Positions 35,473 to 45,643 are shown, counted from the stretch's first letter. The stretch: DNA of 64,000 nucleotides from JAMXLO01 sp963818775 (GCA_963818775.1 CAWFUF010000034.1:62001-126000), one strand, 5' to 3'. Numbers and translations: made by a program. The notes: a model not told the origin generated them from the sequence alone.

Positions 35473-36589
35473 CTACCGGCCTATCTGATCGAGATTCAGG
35501 CCCGTTGTCTCGATGCGGTACATCCAGGGGACCACCGCGCCCAGAACCGAAGTGACAATCAGACCCCAGAGCAGCGCAGCGGTTCCTATGCTGGCGAGCA
35601 GGATCGGGAACAGGAAGGCGGTGGCGACCGCGCCGATCTTCGCGAACGCCGCGGCGAAGCCCGCGCCCATGCCGCGCACCTCGGTCGGGAACACCTCGCC
35701 CGCGAGCAGGTAGGTCTGCGCGTTCGGGCCGATATTGGTCATGAAGTTGAACAGCATGAAGCCAGCGAAGATGAGAGCGATCCTGGTCGATCCCGTGGCG
35801 TCGTCGGAGAGTGTGGCGAGGAACAATCCGACGGCACAGCCGATGAAGCCGATGATCTGCAGCCTGATGCGGCCAGCACGGTCGGCGAGGACCACAGCGA
35901 ACAGGATTCCGACGATCAACAGGACGTTGATCAGCGCTGCACCTTTGGCGGCGAGGGCTGGAATGAGCGCAGTCGCGTACATCCAGCGCCCTGCCGACAG
36001 GTCCGGTACGAGAATGAGAACGACGCAGCCGACACCGGTGCCGGCGTGCGCACCCAGCGCCTGGAAACCGAACGCACCAAGCACCAGTTTGCCGCGGTTG
36101 GCGCTGGGGATGTTCTCCGAGATGATCATGTGGGCGGTCGGATAGTCGCAGCCGAGTGCCAGGCCCAGTCCGAACAGGCAGATGGCGAGCGAGAGAAAGT
36201 CGTTGCAGAGGATCAGCAGCGCCAGGAAGGCCACGAAGATGATCATCTCCGCAATGAACATGCGCTTGCGGCCGAAATAGTCCGATAGGCCGCCTAGCAA
36301 CACTGCGCCGAACAGGATGCCGGCGAGGCTGGCGGCGCTGATGATGCCTTCTCAGCAGGCAGGCTGTGGAATTCGCGAACGATGAGCGGCAACGCGACGC
36401 CGGTCATGAAGACGACGAAACCCTCGAAGAACTTTCCGGCGGCGGCCAGCGACCAGATGCGCCATTGCATGCCGGTCATCGGCGCTGATTTCAGCCTGGT
36501 GCCGTCAGCCAGCCAGGCAACTCGTCGATATAGTCCTGCACAGATTTTGCGCGCGCGACGGCGGGCATCGCACGCTCGGCGACGTCCAT
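35473..36589 (-). pseudogene. MFS sugar/acid transporter, decayed
   Basis: Starting from ATG 36589 (MDVAERAMPAVARAKSVQDYI) the frame breaks near 36510, where one G appears lost (GWADGTRL would be restored). It breaks again near 36348, where another G appears lost (EKGIISAASLAGILFG would be restored). Then LLGGLSDYFGRKRMF (the MFS loop 2-3 motif) runs on. Near 35950 the sequence jumps from MYATALIPAL to AAKGAALINVLL; relatives have roughly 80-90 residues there, so the middle of the carrier is missing. The rest (ADRAGRIRLQ, FPTEVRGMGAG) is MFS C-terminal half. Not functional as read. Confidence 0.82.
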
Positions 36590-36727
36590 TGGCGACCTAT
36601 CCCCTGTCAGTCACCGTGGCGAGAACCGCCACCGCCTGACCTCGATGGTCAGGCTGACGGCGCGACGGCGTTCTGATTGGGGCACAAAACTTGGGTCATC
36701 GCACGTGACGCTTTGATGTCGGTGAGG

Positions 36728-38494
36728 CTATGCAGCTTCGGGCAACGGCTCGACCAGTTGCTGCCTGCGCAGCATGTCACGATACGGACCCGGCCGTAAC
36801 GCAAGCACCCGCGGTGGGCCGTCGTCGACGATGCGCCCGCGATCCATCACGATGATCCGGTCGAAGCTCTTGAGCGTCGCCAACCGGTGCGCAATGGCGA
36901 CGACAGTGCGGCCCTGCATCAACACGTCGAGCGCGTCCTGGATCGCCCGCTCGCTCTCGCTGTCGAGCGCACTGGTGGCCTCGTCCAGCAGCAGGATCGG
37001 CGCGTCCTTCAGGAGTGCCCGCGCGATCGCCAGGCGTTGCCGCTGGCCGCCCGATAGCTTCACCCCGCGATCGCCCACCATGGTGGCAAAGCCGTCGGGC
37101 AACGCTTCGATGAACTCGCGGCAGTTCGCCATGTCAGCCGCCGCCAGCACATCCTCCTCGGACGCGTCGGGACGGGCATAGCGGATGTTCTCCAGCACCG
37201 TGCGGTGGAACAGGCTGATATCCTGTGGCACGATCGCCATCGTCGTGCGCAGGCTCTCCTGCTTGACGTCGCGGATGTCCTGGCCATCGATCAGGATGCG
37301 GCCGCTGCCCACGTCATAGAAGCGCTGGAGCAGCGCCAGCACGGTGGACTTGCCGGCGCCCGAATAGCCGACCAGCCCGACCCGCTGACCAGGCTCGATC
37401 GTCAGGTCGAAGTCCCGCAGCACCGGCGCGCGGCCGGGATACGCGAAGCGCACCTGATCGAACGTCACCTCCCCTGCCCCCACCCGCAGCGGCCTCGCGT
37501 TCGGCCGGTCCGGCAATTCGTGCTCGATCAGCAGCGCTCCAATGGCCTCCTCGAGCCGCGCGACATGCTGAGTCAGATCGACCAGCGCCACCGCGAGGTC
37601 ACGCGTGCAGTGCAGGATGCCGATGGACAGCGAGGTGATCAGCACCAGATCGCCGACCGTCGCCTCGCCGTGCTGCCACAGCAGCAGACCCCATGCGACG
37701 ATACCAGCGATCAACGTCGCGGTGATCACCGCATGGATCAGGCGCAGCCGTTCGAGATAGATCAGACTGGTGCGGCGTGCAGCCAATTCGAAGCCGATCG
37801 TGCCAGCGATACGCTTCTGCTCGCGGAACATCGCACCGAATGCGCGCACGACAGACATGTTGCCGATCACGTCGACCAGCTCGCCGTCGACCGCGGCGGC
37901 CTTCGAGGCGAAGCTGCGATGCAAGGGCGTGCCGCGGCGGGCCAGGTAGTACACCATCGCGCCCAGGCACGCGGCAGCGCCGACCAGCGCGCCGGCCATG
38001 GTCAGGTTCACCGAACCGATGAATGCGATCGAGCAGACGACTGCCACCACTGGTGGCAGAACGTTCCACGACCCGGTATTCTCGGTGGTGAACACGGCAT
38101 TGGACGTCGCAGTGATGCGGCTGGCCAGCGCGCCAGGCAGGCGCTCGGCGAAATAGCTCGGCGAGTGACCGGAGAGATGGCCGAACAGGTCACGTCGGAT
38201 GTCGCCGGTCACCGCCACAAATGTGTAAGCCGCTGCCCAGCCTGCGAGGCGCCACAGCAGGCTGTCGGCGGCAACCAGCGAGCAAAGCACCGCGAATGCC
38301 AGCCAAAGTCCCGTCGCCTTGGCGGGACCCGCGGCGATGATGTCGATCAGGTGCTTCAGGCCGTACTGTACGGAAACAGCGCAAACCACCGCGATCAGCA
38401 CGGACAAGAAAACGGTGGCGTGTCCCCAGGGGTGACGACGCACATAGTGCCACAGGAACCCGATGGGATGCGCACGCAAGCGCGGTAGGTTCAT
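36728..38494 (-). CDS. ABC exporter (MsbA/lipid- or drug-exporter type), fused TMD-NBD
   Basis: 588 residues. A six-helix transmembrane domain (residues about 20-310) precedes a C-terminal ATPase with Walker A GYSGAGKST, signature LSGGQRQR, Walker B ILLLDEATSALD and the His switch AIAHRL. It is a homodimeric exporter; the substrate could be lipid, peptide or drug. Single gene, divergent from the GT4 glycosyltransferase gene across a 225-bp gap. Confidence 0.9.
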   Translation of the reverse strand: MNLPRLRAHPIGFLWHYVRRHPWGHATVFLSVLIAVVCAVSVQYGLKHLIDIIAAGPAKATGLWLAFAVLCSLVAADSLLWRLAGWAAAYTFVAVTGDIRRDLFGHLSGHSPSYFAERLPGALASRITATSNAVFTTENTGSWNVLPPVVAVVCSIAFIGSVNLTMAGALVGAAACLGAMVYYLARRGTPLHRSFASKAAAVDGELVDVIGNMSVVRAFGAMFREQKRIAGTIGFELAARRTSLIYLERLRLIHAVITATLIAGIVAWGLLLWQHGEATVGDLVLITSLSIGILHCTRDLAVALVDLTQHVARLEEAIGALLIEHELPDRPNARPLRVGAGEVTFDQVRFAYPGRAPVLRDFDLTIEPGQRVGLVGYSGAGKSTVLALLQRFYDVGSGRILIDGQDIRDVKQESLRTTMAIVPQDISLFHRTVLENIRYARPDASEEDVLAAADMANCREFIEALPDGFATMVGDRGVKLSGGQRQRLAIARALLKDAPILLLDEATSALDSESERAIQDALDVLMQGRTVVAIAHRLATLKSFDRIIVMDRGRIVDDGPPRVLALRPGPYRDMLRRQQLVEPLPEAA

Positions 38495-38719
38495 CGAACG
38501 AGCCTCATTTTCGCCGCAATCAACTCAATGTCGGGAGTGTGATCGGCGCGGATGGCTGAATTAAGGCGGGATTTACGGCATGGAAGGCGCCGATTTTTCG
38601 CCACATTCACATTCTATAACAACATAGTGATCAAGCACGGCCCCTCTGATCAAGTCAACCGTCAGTAAAAGCCGAGCTGGTTACTGGTGAACCGAAGAAA
38701 AACCCTGGGGCCTGCATTG

Positions 38720-39775
38720 ATGCGTATCGCTCAAATTTCTCCGCTTTTCGAAGCGGTGCCGCCCAAGCTGTACGGTGGCACCGAGCGCGTGGTTTACTCC
38801 CTCACTGAGGAACTGGTCGCCATGGGTCACGACGTGACCCTGTTCGCCAGCGGTGATTCGATCACGTCGGCAAAGCTCGCGTCGATGCGCGACCAGGCAC
38901 TGCGGCTCGATCCATCCGTGGTCGACTGGATCGCAATCTACATGCGGATGATGGAGCGGATCTATCGCCGCGCCAACGAATTCGACGTGCTGCACTTTCA
39001 TACCGACTATTTCCCGCTGTCGCTGTTCAGCCGCCAGCGCACGCCGTTTCTGACCACGCTGCACGGCCGGCTCGACATCCCGGAATTCAAGGATGTCTAC
39101 GAGCTGTTCGATGCGCCGTTCGTGTCGATCTCGAACAGCCAGCGGCGACCGATCCCCAACCTGAACTGGATCGGCACGGTGCACCACGGCATGCCGGCCC
39201 ATTTGCTGACGCCGCAGCCGGTGAAGCAGGAGTACCTCGCGTTCCTTGGCCGTATCTCGCCGGAGAAGGGTGTGGACAAGGCGATCCGCATCGCCGGGGC
39301 CGCGGGCATGAAGCTGAGGATCGCCGCCAAGGTCGATAATGCCGACAAGAAATACTACGAGAGCGAGATCAAGCCGCTGATCGACGCCAGCCCGTGGGTC
39401 GAGTTCATCGGCGAGATCAACGACGCCCAGAAGCCGGTCTTCCTGTCAGGCGCGCATGCACTGCTGTTCCCGATCGACTGGCCGGAACCGTTCGGCCTCG
39501 TGATGATCGAGAGCATGGCATGCGGCACGCCGGTGATCGCCTTCAACCGCGGCTCGGTGCCCGAGGTAATCGACGACAGCCTCACCGGCTTCATCGTGCA
39601 CGACGAGGCGACAGCGATCGCGGCGGTGGAGCGGCTGGGCGAGTTGGACCGCACCCTGGTGCGGAGGCAGTTCGAGCACCGCTTCACCGCCCGGCGCATG
39701 GCCGAGGACTATCTCGACCTCTATGAGGAGCTGTGCATGCCGCAGGCGCCGCGGCTGCGTGCCGTTATCGGCTGA
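38720..39775 (+). CDS. GT4-family glycosyltransferase
   Basis: 351 residues from MRIAQISPLFEAVPPKLYGGTER; an ATG 33 bases upstream is possible. GT-B fold: N-terminal YGGTERVVYSLTEEL, VLHFHTD, and the C-terminal nucleotide-sugar site LGRISPEKGVDKAI, then PEPFGLVMIESMACGTPVIAF, the E-x7-E motif. It transfers a sugar from a nucleotide donor. No polysaccharide cluster is adjacent, so the acceptor is unknown. It could modify a surface glycan or lipid. Confidence 0.88.
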   Translation: MRIAQISPLFEAVPPKLYGGTERVVYSLTEELVAMGHDVTLFASGDSITSAKLASMRDQALRLDPSVVDWIAIYMRMMERIYRRANEFDVLHFHTDYFPLSLFSRQRTPFLTTLHGRLDIPEFKDVYELFDAPFVSISNSQRRPIPNLNWIGTVHHGMPAHLLTPQPVKQEYLAFLGRISPEKGVDKAIRIAGAAGMKLRIAAKVDNADKKYYESEIKPLIDASPWVEFIGEINDAQKPVFLSGAHALLFPIDWPEPFGLVMIESMACGTPVIAFNRGSVPEVIDDSLTGFIVHDEATAIAAVERLGELDRTLVRRQFEHRFTARRMAEDYLDLYEELCMPQAPRLRAVIG

Positions 39776-39867
39776 CATCGCGGCAACCGGGGAATAGGAT
39801 GAGGGCGGGGCAGCGTGTCTGCCCGGCCTTTACTCTTTCGGGCTCGCAGCGAGGTTACGGTTGAGCC

Positions 39868-41094
39868 ATGACATCGCTACGCGCCCAAGGTGGACTGAGC
39901 GGCCTCAATTTCTTTGTCGGCGCCCTTCAGACGGCCTTCGGACCTTTCTTCACCGTCTATCTGACCCGGAAGGGCTGGAGCCAGGTTGATATCGGCTTCG
40001 CCCTCAGCGTCGGTACCGGGTCGGCGCTGCTTTTTCAGCTGCCGGCCGGCGCGCTGGTGGATGCTATTCATCTCAAACGGTTAGCTGTCGCTGTTGCGCT
40101 GCTGCTGACCGGCCTGAGCGCCATACTGGTGGTGGCGACGCCGACGCAGGTGCCGGTCCTCATTTCGCGGGTGCTACAGGCGTTCGCGGGGTGCCTGCTC
40201 ACGCCGGCGATCGCAGCGCTTACGTTGAAGCTCTGCGGCCATGACGGGTTCAGCGAGCGGTTAGGCAGCAACGGCCGCTATGCCTCGCTGGGCAACGGGT
40301 TGACCGCGGCAGCACTCGGCGGCGTTGCGTTCTATTTTTCGCAAGGCGCCATATTCACCTTTACGGCCCTGCTGATCATCCCGGCCCTGGCCGCGCTGGC
40401 GATATTCCGCGATACGGACCTGATCGCGGATGACCATCCGGCCACGCGTCATCCCCGGGAACGAAAGAATAGCGAGCATCGTCCCTGGCATATTTTCAAC
40501 GACCCGATCCTGCACATCTTCGCGGTCTGCATCGTCCTGTTCCAGTTCGCCAACGCTGCGATGCTGCCGCTGGCGCTCAACGAACTGTCGAAGCGGGTCG
40601 GCAATTCCGACTTCGTCGTGTCGGCGGCGGTCATCGTGCCGCAGATCGTGGTGGCGGCATGTTCGCCCTGGGCCGGCCGTCTGGCGCAAAGTCTTGGACG
40701 CAAGCCCATCCTGCTGTTCGGCTTTGCTGCGCTGCCGCTGCGTGGGCTGCTGTTCGTCGCCAGTCCCGACGCGGTTCCGCTGGTGGCGATCCAGGTGCTG
40801 GACGGCGTGAGCGCCACCGTCATCGGTTTGGCCATGCCGCTGATCGCTGCCGATCTGACGCGACGGACCGGCTACCTCAACCTGGCGATCGGCTCGCTCG
40901 GCCTCGCCGGCGGTCTGGGTGCCACCGCCAGCACCACCGCCGCCGGGTTGATCGCCGACACTCTTGGGGCGCCGGCCGCATTTTTCGGGCTGGCGTTGGT
41001 TGGACTGGTAGCACTGGCGATGGTGTGGCGCCTGATGCCTGAGACGCGGCCTGGCACGCCGTTCACCGGCAGGCCGGCGGTCGTGACGGCGTAA
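39868..41094 (+). CDS. MFS transporter
   Basis: 408 residues with 12 predicted helices. The N-terminal helix pair (LNFFVGALQTAFGPFF...) and the loop with GWSQVDIGFALSVGTGSALLF resemble drug or small-molecule permeases. LAQSLGRKPILLFGFAALPLRG gives the MFS-like basic loop. Function unknown; intact, unlike the copy at 35473. The downstream lldD-like gene begins 62 bp after the stop and may be co-transcribed, which would hint at uptake of a 2-hydroxy acid (inference). Confidence 0.85.
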   Translation: MTSLRAQGGLSGLNFFVGALQTAFGPFFTVYLTRKGWSQVDIGFALSVGTGSALLFQLPAGALVDAIHLKRLAVAVALLLTGLSAILVVATPTQVPVLISRVLQAFAGCLLTPAIAALTLKLCGHDGFSERLGSNGRYASLGNGLTAAALGGVAFYFSQGAIFTFTALLIIPALAALAIFRDTDLIADDHPATRHPRERKNSEHRPWHIFNDPILHIFAVCIVLFQFANAAMLPLALNELSKRVGNSDFVVSAAVIVPQIVVAACSPWAGRLAQSLGRKPILLFGFAALPLRGLLFVASPDAVPLVAIQVLDGVSATVIGLAMPLIAADLTRRTGYLNLAIGSLGLAGGLGATASTTAAGLIADTLGAPAAFFGLALVGLVALAMVWRLMPETRPGTPFTGRPAVVTA

Positions 41095-41156
41095 GGCGCC
41101 CCTTGCGAACGGCGCCGGGTGTGGGCCTGATGGCGTCTCGAAGAGGGGACAGACCG

Positions 41157-42263
41157 ATGCCGGAAGCGCCACACCTGACCGAACTCACGGGTGACTACCA
41201 GTGCCTGCACGAATTCATCCCCGCGGCGCGGGCCAAGCTCGACAGCAATATCTGGGGTTACCTGATCGGCGCCGCGGAAAGCGAGACGACGCTGCGTCGC
41301 AATCGCGCGGCACTGGACGCGATCGCGTTACGACCGCGCGTGCTGCGCGACGTTTCCAAGGTTGATGCGACGACAACTTTCCTTGGGATGAAGCTGCGGC
41401 TCCCAGTGATGCTGGCGCCCGTCGGTTCACTGGAATCGTTCAATCCGGGCGGAGCGGCGACGGCCGGCCGCGGGGCCACCGAGTTCGGCGTACCGATCAT
41501 CGTGAGCTCGGTGACGAAACCAGGGCTCGAGGAGACTGCGAAGGCCGTAACGGGCCCAAAGATCTTCCAGCTCTACGTGCGCGGCGACGATGCCTGGGTG
41601 GATGACGTGGCGCGCCGCGCGGTTGATGCAGGCTACAATGCGTTCTGCATCACGATCGACACCGCTGCGTATTCGCGACGCGAACGCGATATAGCGGGAC
41701 GCTTCGTCAAGCCATGGCGCGCGGCGGCGACCGGGCACAATCACCAGGCGAGCTTCTCCTGGGACAACGTGAAGCGGTTCAAGGACAAGCACCGCATCCC
41801 GTTGATCCTGAAGGGCATCGCCACGGCCGAGGATGCGGCGATCGCCTGCGAGCACGGGGTCGAAGTGGTGTACGTGTCGAACCACGGCGGGCGACAGCTC
41901 GACTATGGCCGCGGCTCGATGGACGTGCTGCCCGAGGTGATGGACGCGGTGCGCGGCCGAGCACGGGTTTTGATCGACGGCAGTTTCTCGAGGGGCACCG
42001 ACGTGGTGAAGGCTATTGCGCTCGGCGCCGACGCGGTCGCGGTTGGGCGACTGTATTGCTATGCGCTGGCGGCCGAGGGCGATGTCGGCGTCCATCGGTT
42101 GCTGGAGATCCTCGAGCAGGAGGTGATGGTGGCGATGGCGCTGTCGGGTGCACGCAGCCTGGCCGAGCTGAATCGGTCGTTCCTGCATTTCGGCGTACCA
42201 CCCGTCACCGCGCCGCACGTGCACAGCGCGTTCCCGCTGCTGTTCCGGACGCCAGAGGCATAA
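41157..42263 (+). CDS. FMN-dependent alpha-hydroxy-acid dehydrogenase (LldD-like)
   Basis: 368 residues from ATG 41157, with GAGGGGA upstream; the frame is open earlier but without a good site. TIM-barrel FMN enzyme: FLGMKLRLPVMLAPVGS (FMN site), KIFQLYVRGD, ITIDTAAYSRRERD, and SNHGGRQLDYG with the catalytic His and Arg. It oxidises L-lactate, mandelate or a similar 2-hydroxy acid, probably at the inner membrane. Next to an MFS gene and a broken MetE-like gene. Confidence 0.88.
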   Translation: MPEAPHLTELTGDYQCLHEFIPAARAKLDSNIWGYLIGAAESETTLRRNRAALDAIALRPRVLRDVSKVDATTTFLGMKLRLPVMLAPVGSLESFNPGGAATAGRGATEFGVPIIVSSVTKPGLEETAKAVTGPKIFQLYVRGDDAWVDDVARRAVDAGYNAFCITIDTAAYSRRERDIAGRFVKPWRAAATGHNHQASFSWDNVKRFKDKHRIPLILKGIATAEDAAIACEHGVEVVYVSNHGGRQLDYGRGSMDVLPEVMDAVRGRARVLIDGSFSRGTDVVKAIALGADAVAVGRLYCYALAAEGDVGVHRLLEILEQEVMVAMALSGARSLAELNRSFLHFGVPPVTAPHVHSAFPLLFRTPEA

Positions 42264-42281
42264 CGGTTTTCCTGTCAGGGA

Positions 42282-43311
42282 ATGCCAATGTTCGAGACCA
42301 GCATAGCCGGCAGCCTGCCCAAGCCTTCCTGGCTTGCCGAGCCGAACATGCTCTGGCCGCCGTGGAAGCTCGCCGGCGATGAACTGGCCGCGGCCAGGCG
42401 CGACGCGACGCTGCTCGCCATCAAGCAGCAGGAGGATGCCGGCATCGACATCGTGTGCGACGGCGAACAGTCGCGCCAGCACTTCGTGCACGGCTTCCTG
42501 GAAAACGTCGACGGTATCGACTTCGGGCGGCGCGTCGAAATCGGCATCCGCAACGACCGCTACAAGGCGATGGTGCCGACGGTGACCGGCCCATTGCGCC
42601 TGCGCGGTCGGGTGCACGCGGTGGAGGCACGGCTGGCGCGGGCGCACACGTCGCGCAAGCTGAAGTTCACCCTGCCGGGGCCAATGACGATCGTGGATAC
42701 GATCGCCGATGCGCACTACGGCAACCGCGTGGCGCTTGCCATGGCATTCGCGGTGCTGCTGAACGACGAGGCGCGCGCGCTCGAAGCGGACGGCGTCGAT
42801 GTCATCCAGTTCGATGAGCCGGCGTTCAACGTCTACATGAACGCGGTCAGCGAATGGGGCGTGGCGGCGGTGGAGCGCGCGGCGGAAGGACTCCGCTGCA
42901 AGACTGCGGTGCATATCTGCTACGGCTACGGCATTCAGGCAAACATCGACTGGAAGGGCACGTTGGGCGCCGAGTGGCGCCAGTACCGAGGAGATATTCC
43001 CCGTGCTGGCGAACAGCCGGATCGACCAGATCTCGCTCGAGTGCCGCAACTCGCACGTGCCGATGGCGTTGATGCGATTGCTTGCCGGAAAGGACGTGCT
43101 GGTTGGCGTGATCGATGTCGCGACCGATCGCGTGGAGACGCCCGAGGAGGTCGCTGACACCATCGCGGACGCACTGTCGTTCGTGCCGGCGGAGCGGCTG
43201 TTTCCCTGCACCAACTGCGGCATGGCGCCGATGCGGCGCGAGGTGGCGGAGGCGAAGCTGGCGGCACTCGGAGCCGGCGCGGCCTTGGCGCGGCAGCGGT
43301 TCGCGGCGTAG
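42282..43311 (+). pseudogene. Cobalamin-independent methionine-synthase-like (MetE C-terminal type), frameshifted
   Basis: From ATG 42282 (or 42288, better spaced from AGGGA) the frame encodes a MetE-core barrel: TSIAGSLPKPSW, CDGEQSRQHF, LPGPMTIVDTI, IQFDEPAFN, and the zinc ligands in VHICYGYG. At 42986-42987 an extra C shifts the frame; removing it gives RQYEEIFPVLANSRIDQ in register. The continuation from 43003 holds the last zinc Cys in FPCTNCGMAPM. The two halves total about 340 residues, normal for stand-alone MetE-core proteins. Either a real lesion or a sequencing error. Confidence 0.85.
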
Positions 43312-43342
43312 GCTGCACGGGAGCAGTGGACGAGGCAAGACG

Positions 43343-44110
43343 ATGATCCTGACAGCGAACAGCGAAGTCGTGCGGCAAGTGCGGCGCAAGACGGGCAACG
43401 GCTGGGTCACCACCTTCATGGGTGAGAACCGCAACACGCTTAAGCCGGGCCAGACGCCGCCGGAAGCCGGCGCGCTGTATCCAATGGCCTTCCTGGTGGA
43501 GAAGGAACCGCATGCGGTGACGAAGCCGCACTTCCATGAGGCTGATCAGTATCAGGTAATCGTGCAGGGAGGCGGCCGACTTGGCACGCACGCCGTCGGC
43601 ACCGTGGCGGTGCACTACACCGATGCATGGTCGGCCTACGGCCCGATCGTTGCAGCCGATGAAGGCATATCCTGGTTCACCCTGCGCAATACCTGGGATT
43701 CGGGCGCGCGCTACATGCCGGCCGCGCGCGAACAGTTGCGCGCCGCGCGCGTCCAGAACTTCCAGCATCGCGAGGTGACTGCGCCGCCGATGCCGGTTGC
43801 CCCGGCCGAGCGCCTGGCACAGATCGACCGTCCGTCCTGCGCCACGCTCGTGGAGCAGACGCCGGACGGCATGGCGACGTGGCGTTACCGCCTCCCGCCG
43901 GCTTCGAGCGTCAGCGGACCCGACCCACGGGAGGGCGGCGGGCAATTCTGGATCGTGTTGTCCGGTTCCGCCTCGGCTGGCGGGGCGGCGTTATTGCCGC
44001 CCAATTCCTGTGTTTTTGTCGGGCCGGATGATGGGCCACTGACAGTGGTGGCGGGCGACAGCGGCGCCGAGGCGTTGTGCCTGCAATTCCCGGTGCTGGC
44101 GCGCCACTGA
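43343..44110 (+). CDS. Cupin-fold protein (gentisate-dioxygenase-like architecture)
   Basis: 255 residues from ATG 43343. Two beta-barrel halves are apparent; the first has TKPHFHEADQYQVIVQGGG, with two His and a Glu placed as in the cupin metal site. The C-terminal half (GGGQFWIVLSGSASAGG...) is less conserved. It could be a dioxygenase or isomerase acting on a small acid. It lies 31 bp after the MetE-like gene and is probably co-transcribed. The function is not fixed by sequence. Confidence 0.75.
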   Translation: MILTANSEVVRQVRRKTGNGWVTTFMGENRNTLKPGQTPPEAGALYPMAFLVEKEPHAVTKPHFHEADQYQVIVQGGGRLGTHAVGTVAVHYTDAWSAYGPIVAADEGISWFTLRNTWDSGARYMPAAREQLRAARVQNFQHREVTAPPMPVAPAERLAQIDRPSCATLVEQTPDGMATWRYRLPPASSVSGPDPREGGGQFWIVLSGSASAGGAALLPPNSCVFVGPDDGPLTVVAGDSGAEALCLQFPVLARH

Positions 44111-44117
44111 GCCTGTT

Positions 44118-44282
44118 TCAGGCGCAGGTGCTGGTTTCGCCGTACATGTAGGGTGATTCGGGCCGAAGTTCGCCCTCAGTTTGAATTCGCGCGTCGGCGG
44201 CGGCGCGTTCCTCCGCCACCTCCGCCTGGATTTCCTTTAGCCGTTGTGCGATCGCAGCGAAGTCGTCGGCAACCGGATACAT
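44118..44282 (-). CDS. Small hypothetical protein, 54 aa
   Basis: ATG 44282 follows GGGAGG with a 6-base spacer. It encodes MYPVADDFAAIAQRLKEIQAE..., largely one charged amphipathic helix that may form a coiled coil, then a Pro/Tyr tail. It is the gene directly downstream of epmA in the same orientation. Function unknown. Confidence 0.6.
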   Translation of the reverse strand: MYPVADDFAAIAQRLKEIQAEVAEERAAADARIQTEGELRPESPYMYGETSTCA

Positions 44283-44311
44283 CGGCGGCCTCCCTTTCAG
44301 TGGATCGCAAG

Positions 44312-45331
44312 TCATGCGCCGGAACCGGTTGCAGAATTGTGAAGGATCCACCGCATCTGATCGATATTTTGCGCGCCGGCAGCGATCATCGCGAGCCGAT
44401 CGAAACCGAGTGCGATTCCCGCGGATGGCGGCATGCCAAAGGCAAGCGCGGCCAGGAAGTCCTCATCGAGCGGCCAATCCGGGCCGGTTGCCGCATGACG
44501 CCTCGCCCGATCAGCCACGAACCGGCCACGCTGTTCCGCGGCGTCGGTGAGTTCGACGAAGGCGTTCGCCAACTCGATGCCACAAACGAACAATTCGAAC
44601 CTTTCGGCGACGCGCGGATCGGTTGGATCGCGGCGCGCCAATGCCGCCTGAGCGGCGGGCCAATGGGTCAGGAAGGTTGGATGCGCGCGGCCGAGTTGCG
44701 GCTCAATCCGCTCAAGAAGGAGCCGAAAGAACAGATCCTCCCAACTTTCGCTCTGGCGCAGCGCTGTTCCGGCGGCGGCGGCGAGCGCTGGCGCATCCTC
44801 GGCGGTAGCCAGCACATCGGCGCCGACAAAACGCGCGAAAGCCTCGGCGACGGTGAGGCGCTCGATACGTGAGAGATCCGTGGTGACGCCGCGGCACGCA
44901 ACGACGGGCGGCAGCACGGCGCGCAGATACGCGGTGGCCTCCTCGATCAGCGCATCCATGCCCGCGTCGGGATGGTACCATTCCAGCATGGTGAACTCGG
45001 ACGCATGGAGATCGCTGCCCTCGGCGTTCCGCCATACCCGTGCGAGCTGAAAGATCGGTCCAACTCCTGCGACGAGGAGCTTCTTCATGGCGAACTCCGG
45101 GCTGGTGTGCAGCCAAAGCGGCTCGCTGCCGCCACCGGGAAATTCGCGTTCAGTGCGGAAGGCTCGCAGATGGACCTCCTCGCCAGGGGTGGGAACGGCG
45201 TAAGGCGTCTCCACCTCGGTGTAGCCGTGCCCGGCGAAGAACGCGCGCGTAGCCTGCGCCAGCAATGACCGACGCCGCAGGAACGGCATGCGCGCGGCCA
45301 GACTCTCGGGGTGCCATTGAGGGAGCGACAT
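44312..45331 (-). CDS. epmA: EF-P lysyl-lysine ligase EpmA (GenX/PoxA)
   Basis: 339 residues from MSLPQWHPESLAARMPFLRRRS; an upstream ATG would add 15 unconserved residues. It is a class II lysyl-tRNA-synthetase paralogue without the anticodon-binding domain. Motifs: TPEVEVHLRAF-type N-terminal region, LWLHTSPEFAMKKLLVAG, VWRNAEG (motif 2), FTMLEWY and GIALGFDRLAMIAAG (motif 3). It attaches (R)-beta-lysine to EF-P Lys. The KamA-type mutase and EF-P genes are within 4 kb, completing the pathway. Confidence 0.92.
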   Translation of the reverse strand: MSLPQWHPESLAARMPFLRRRSLLAQATRAFFAGHGYTEVETPYAVPTPGEEVHLRAFRTEREFPGGGSEPLWLHTSPEFAMKKLLVAGVGPIFQLARVWRNAEGSDLHASEFTMLEWYHPDAGMDALIEEATAYLRAVLPPVVACRGVTTDLSRIERLTVAEAFARFVGADVLATAEDAPALAAAAGTALRQSESWEDLFFRLLLERIEPQLGRAHPTFLTHWPAAQAALARRDPTDPRVAERFELFVCGIELANAFVELTDAAEQRGRFVADRARRHAATGPDWPLDEDFLAALAFGMPPSAGIALGFDRLAMIAAGAQNIDQMRWILHNSATGSGA

Positions 45332-45443
45332 GTCGCCAATGTTACTCCGGAACGCCTCTGGCCGCTCCGTTGCCACAATTGGGCCACACGGCGACCCTGC
45401 TTGACACCAATCTGAACCGCCTCACGAATGAAAGGCGGGTAGT

Positions 45444-45617
45444 ATGGGCCTGATTCTACTGATCCTGATCGTCCTGTTTCTGTTCGGCGGCGGTGGCTAC
45501 TATGGCTACCGCTCCGGCTACTATGGTGGCGCTCATTACGGCGGCGGCCTCGGCTTGGTGCTGCTGATCGTAGTCTTGGTTCTGCTGTTCGGCGGCGGCG
45601 GATACTGGCACTACTAA
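45444..45617 (+). CDS. 57-aa duplicated hydrophobic protein with Gly-Tyr hinges
   Basis: The frame MGLILLILIVLFLFGGGGYY...GLGLVLLIVVLVLLFGGGGYWHY contains two near-copies of a hydrophobic helix followed by GGGGY. It resembles the short DUF3309 group, small membrane proteins of two helices. Preceded by AGGCGG and followed by a strong hairpin. Probably an inner-membrane stress or structural protein; function unknown. Confidence 0.7.
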   Translation: MGLILLILIVLFLFGGGGYYGYRSGYYGGAHYGGGLGLVLLIVVLVLLFGGGGYWHY

Positions 45618-45643
45618 CGTCGTGACGGCCGATCCCTGATGCG

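Noticed and set aside
38495..38719. Sigma-70 promoter before the GT4 gene (TATAAC near 38613)
   Set aside because: No matching -35 box at a proper distance; not strong enough to annotate.
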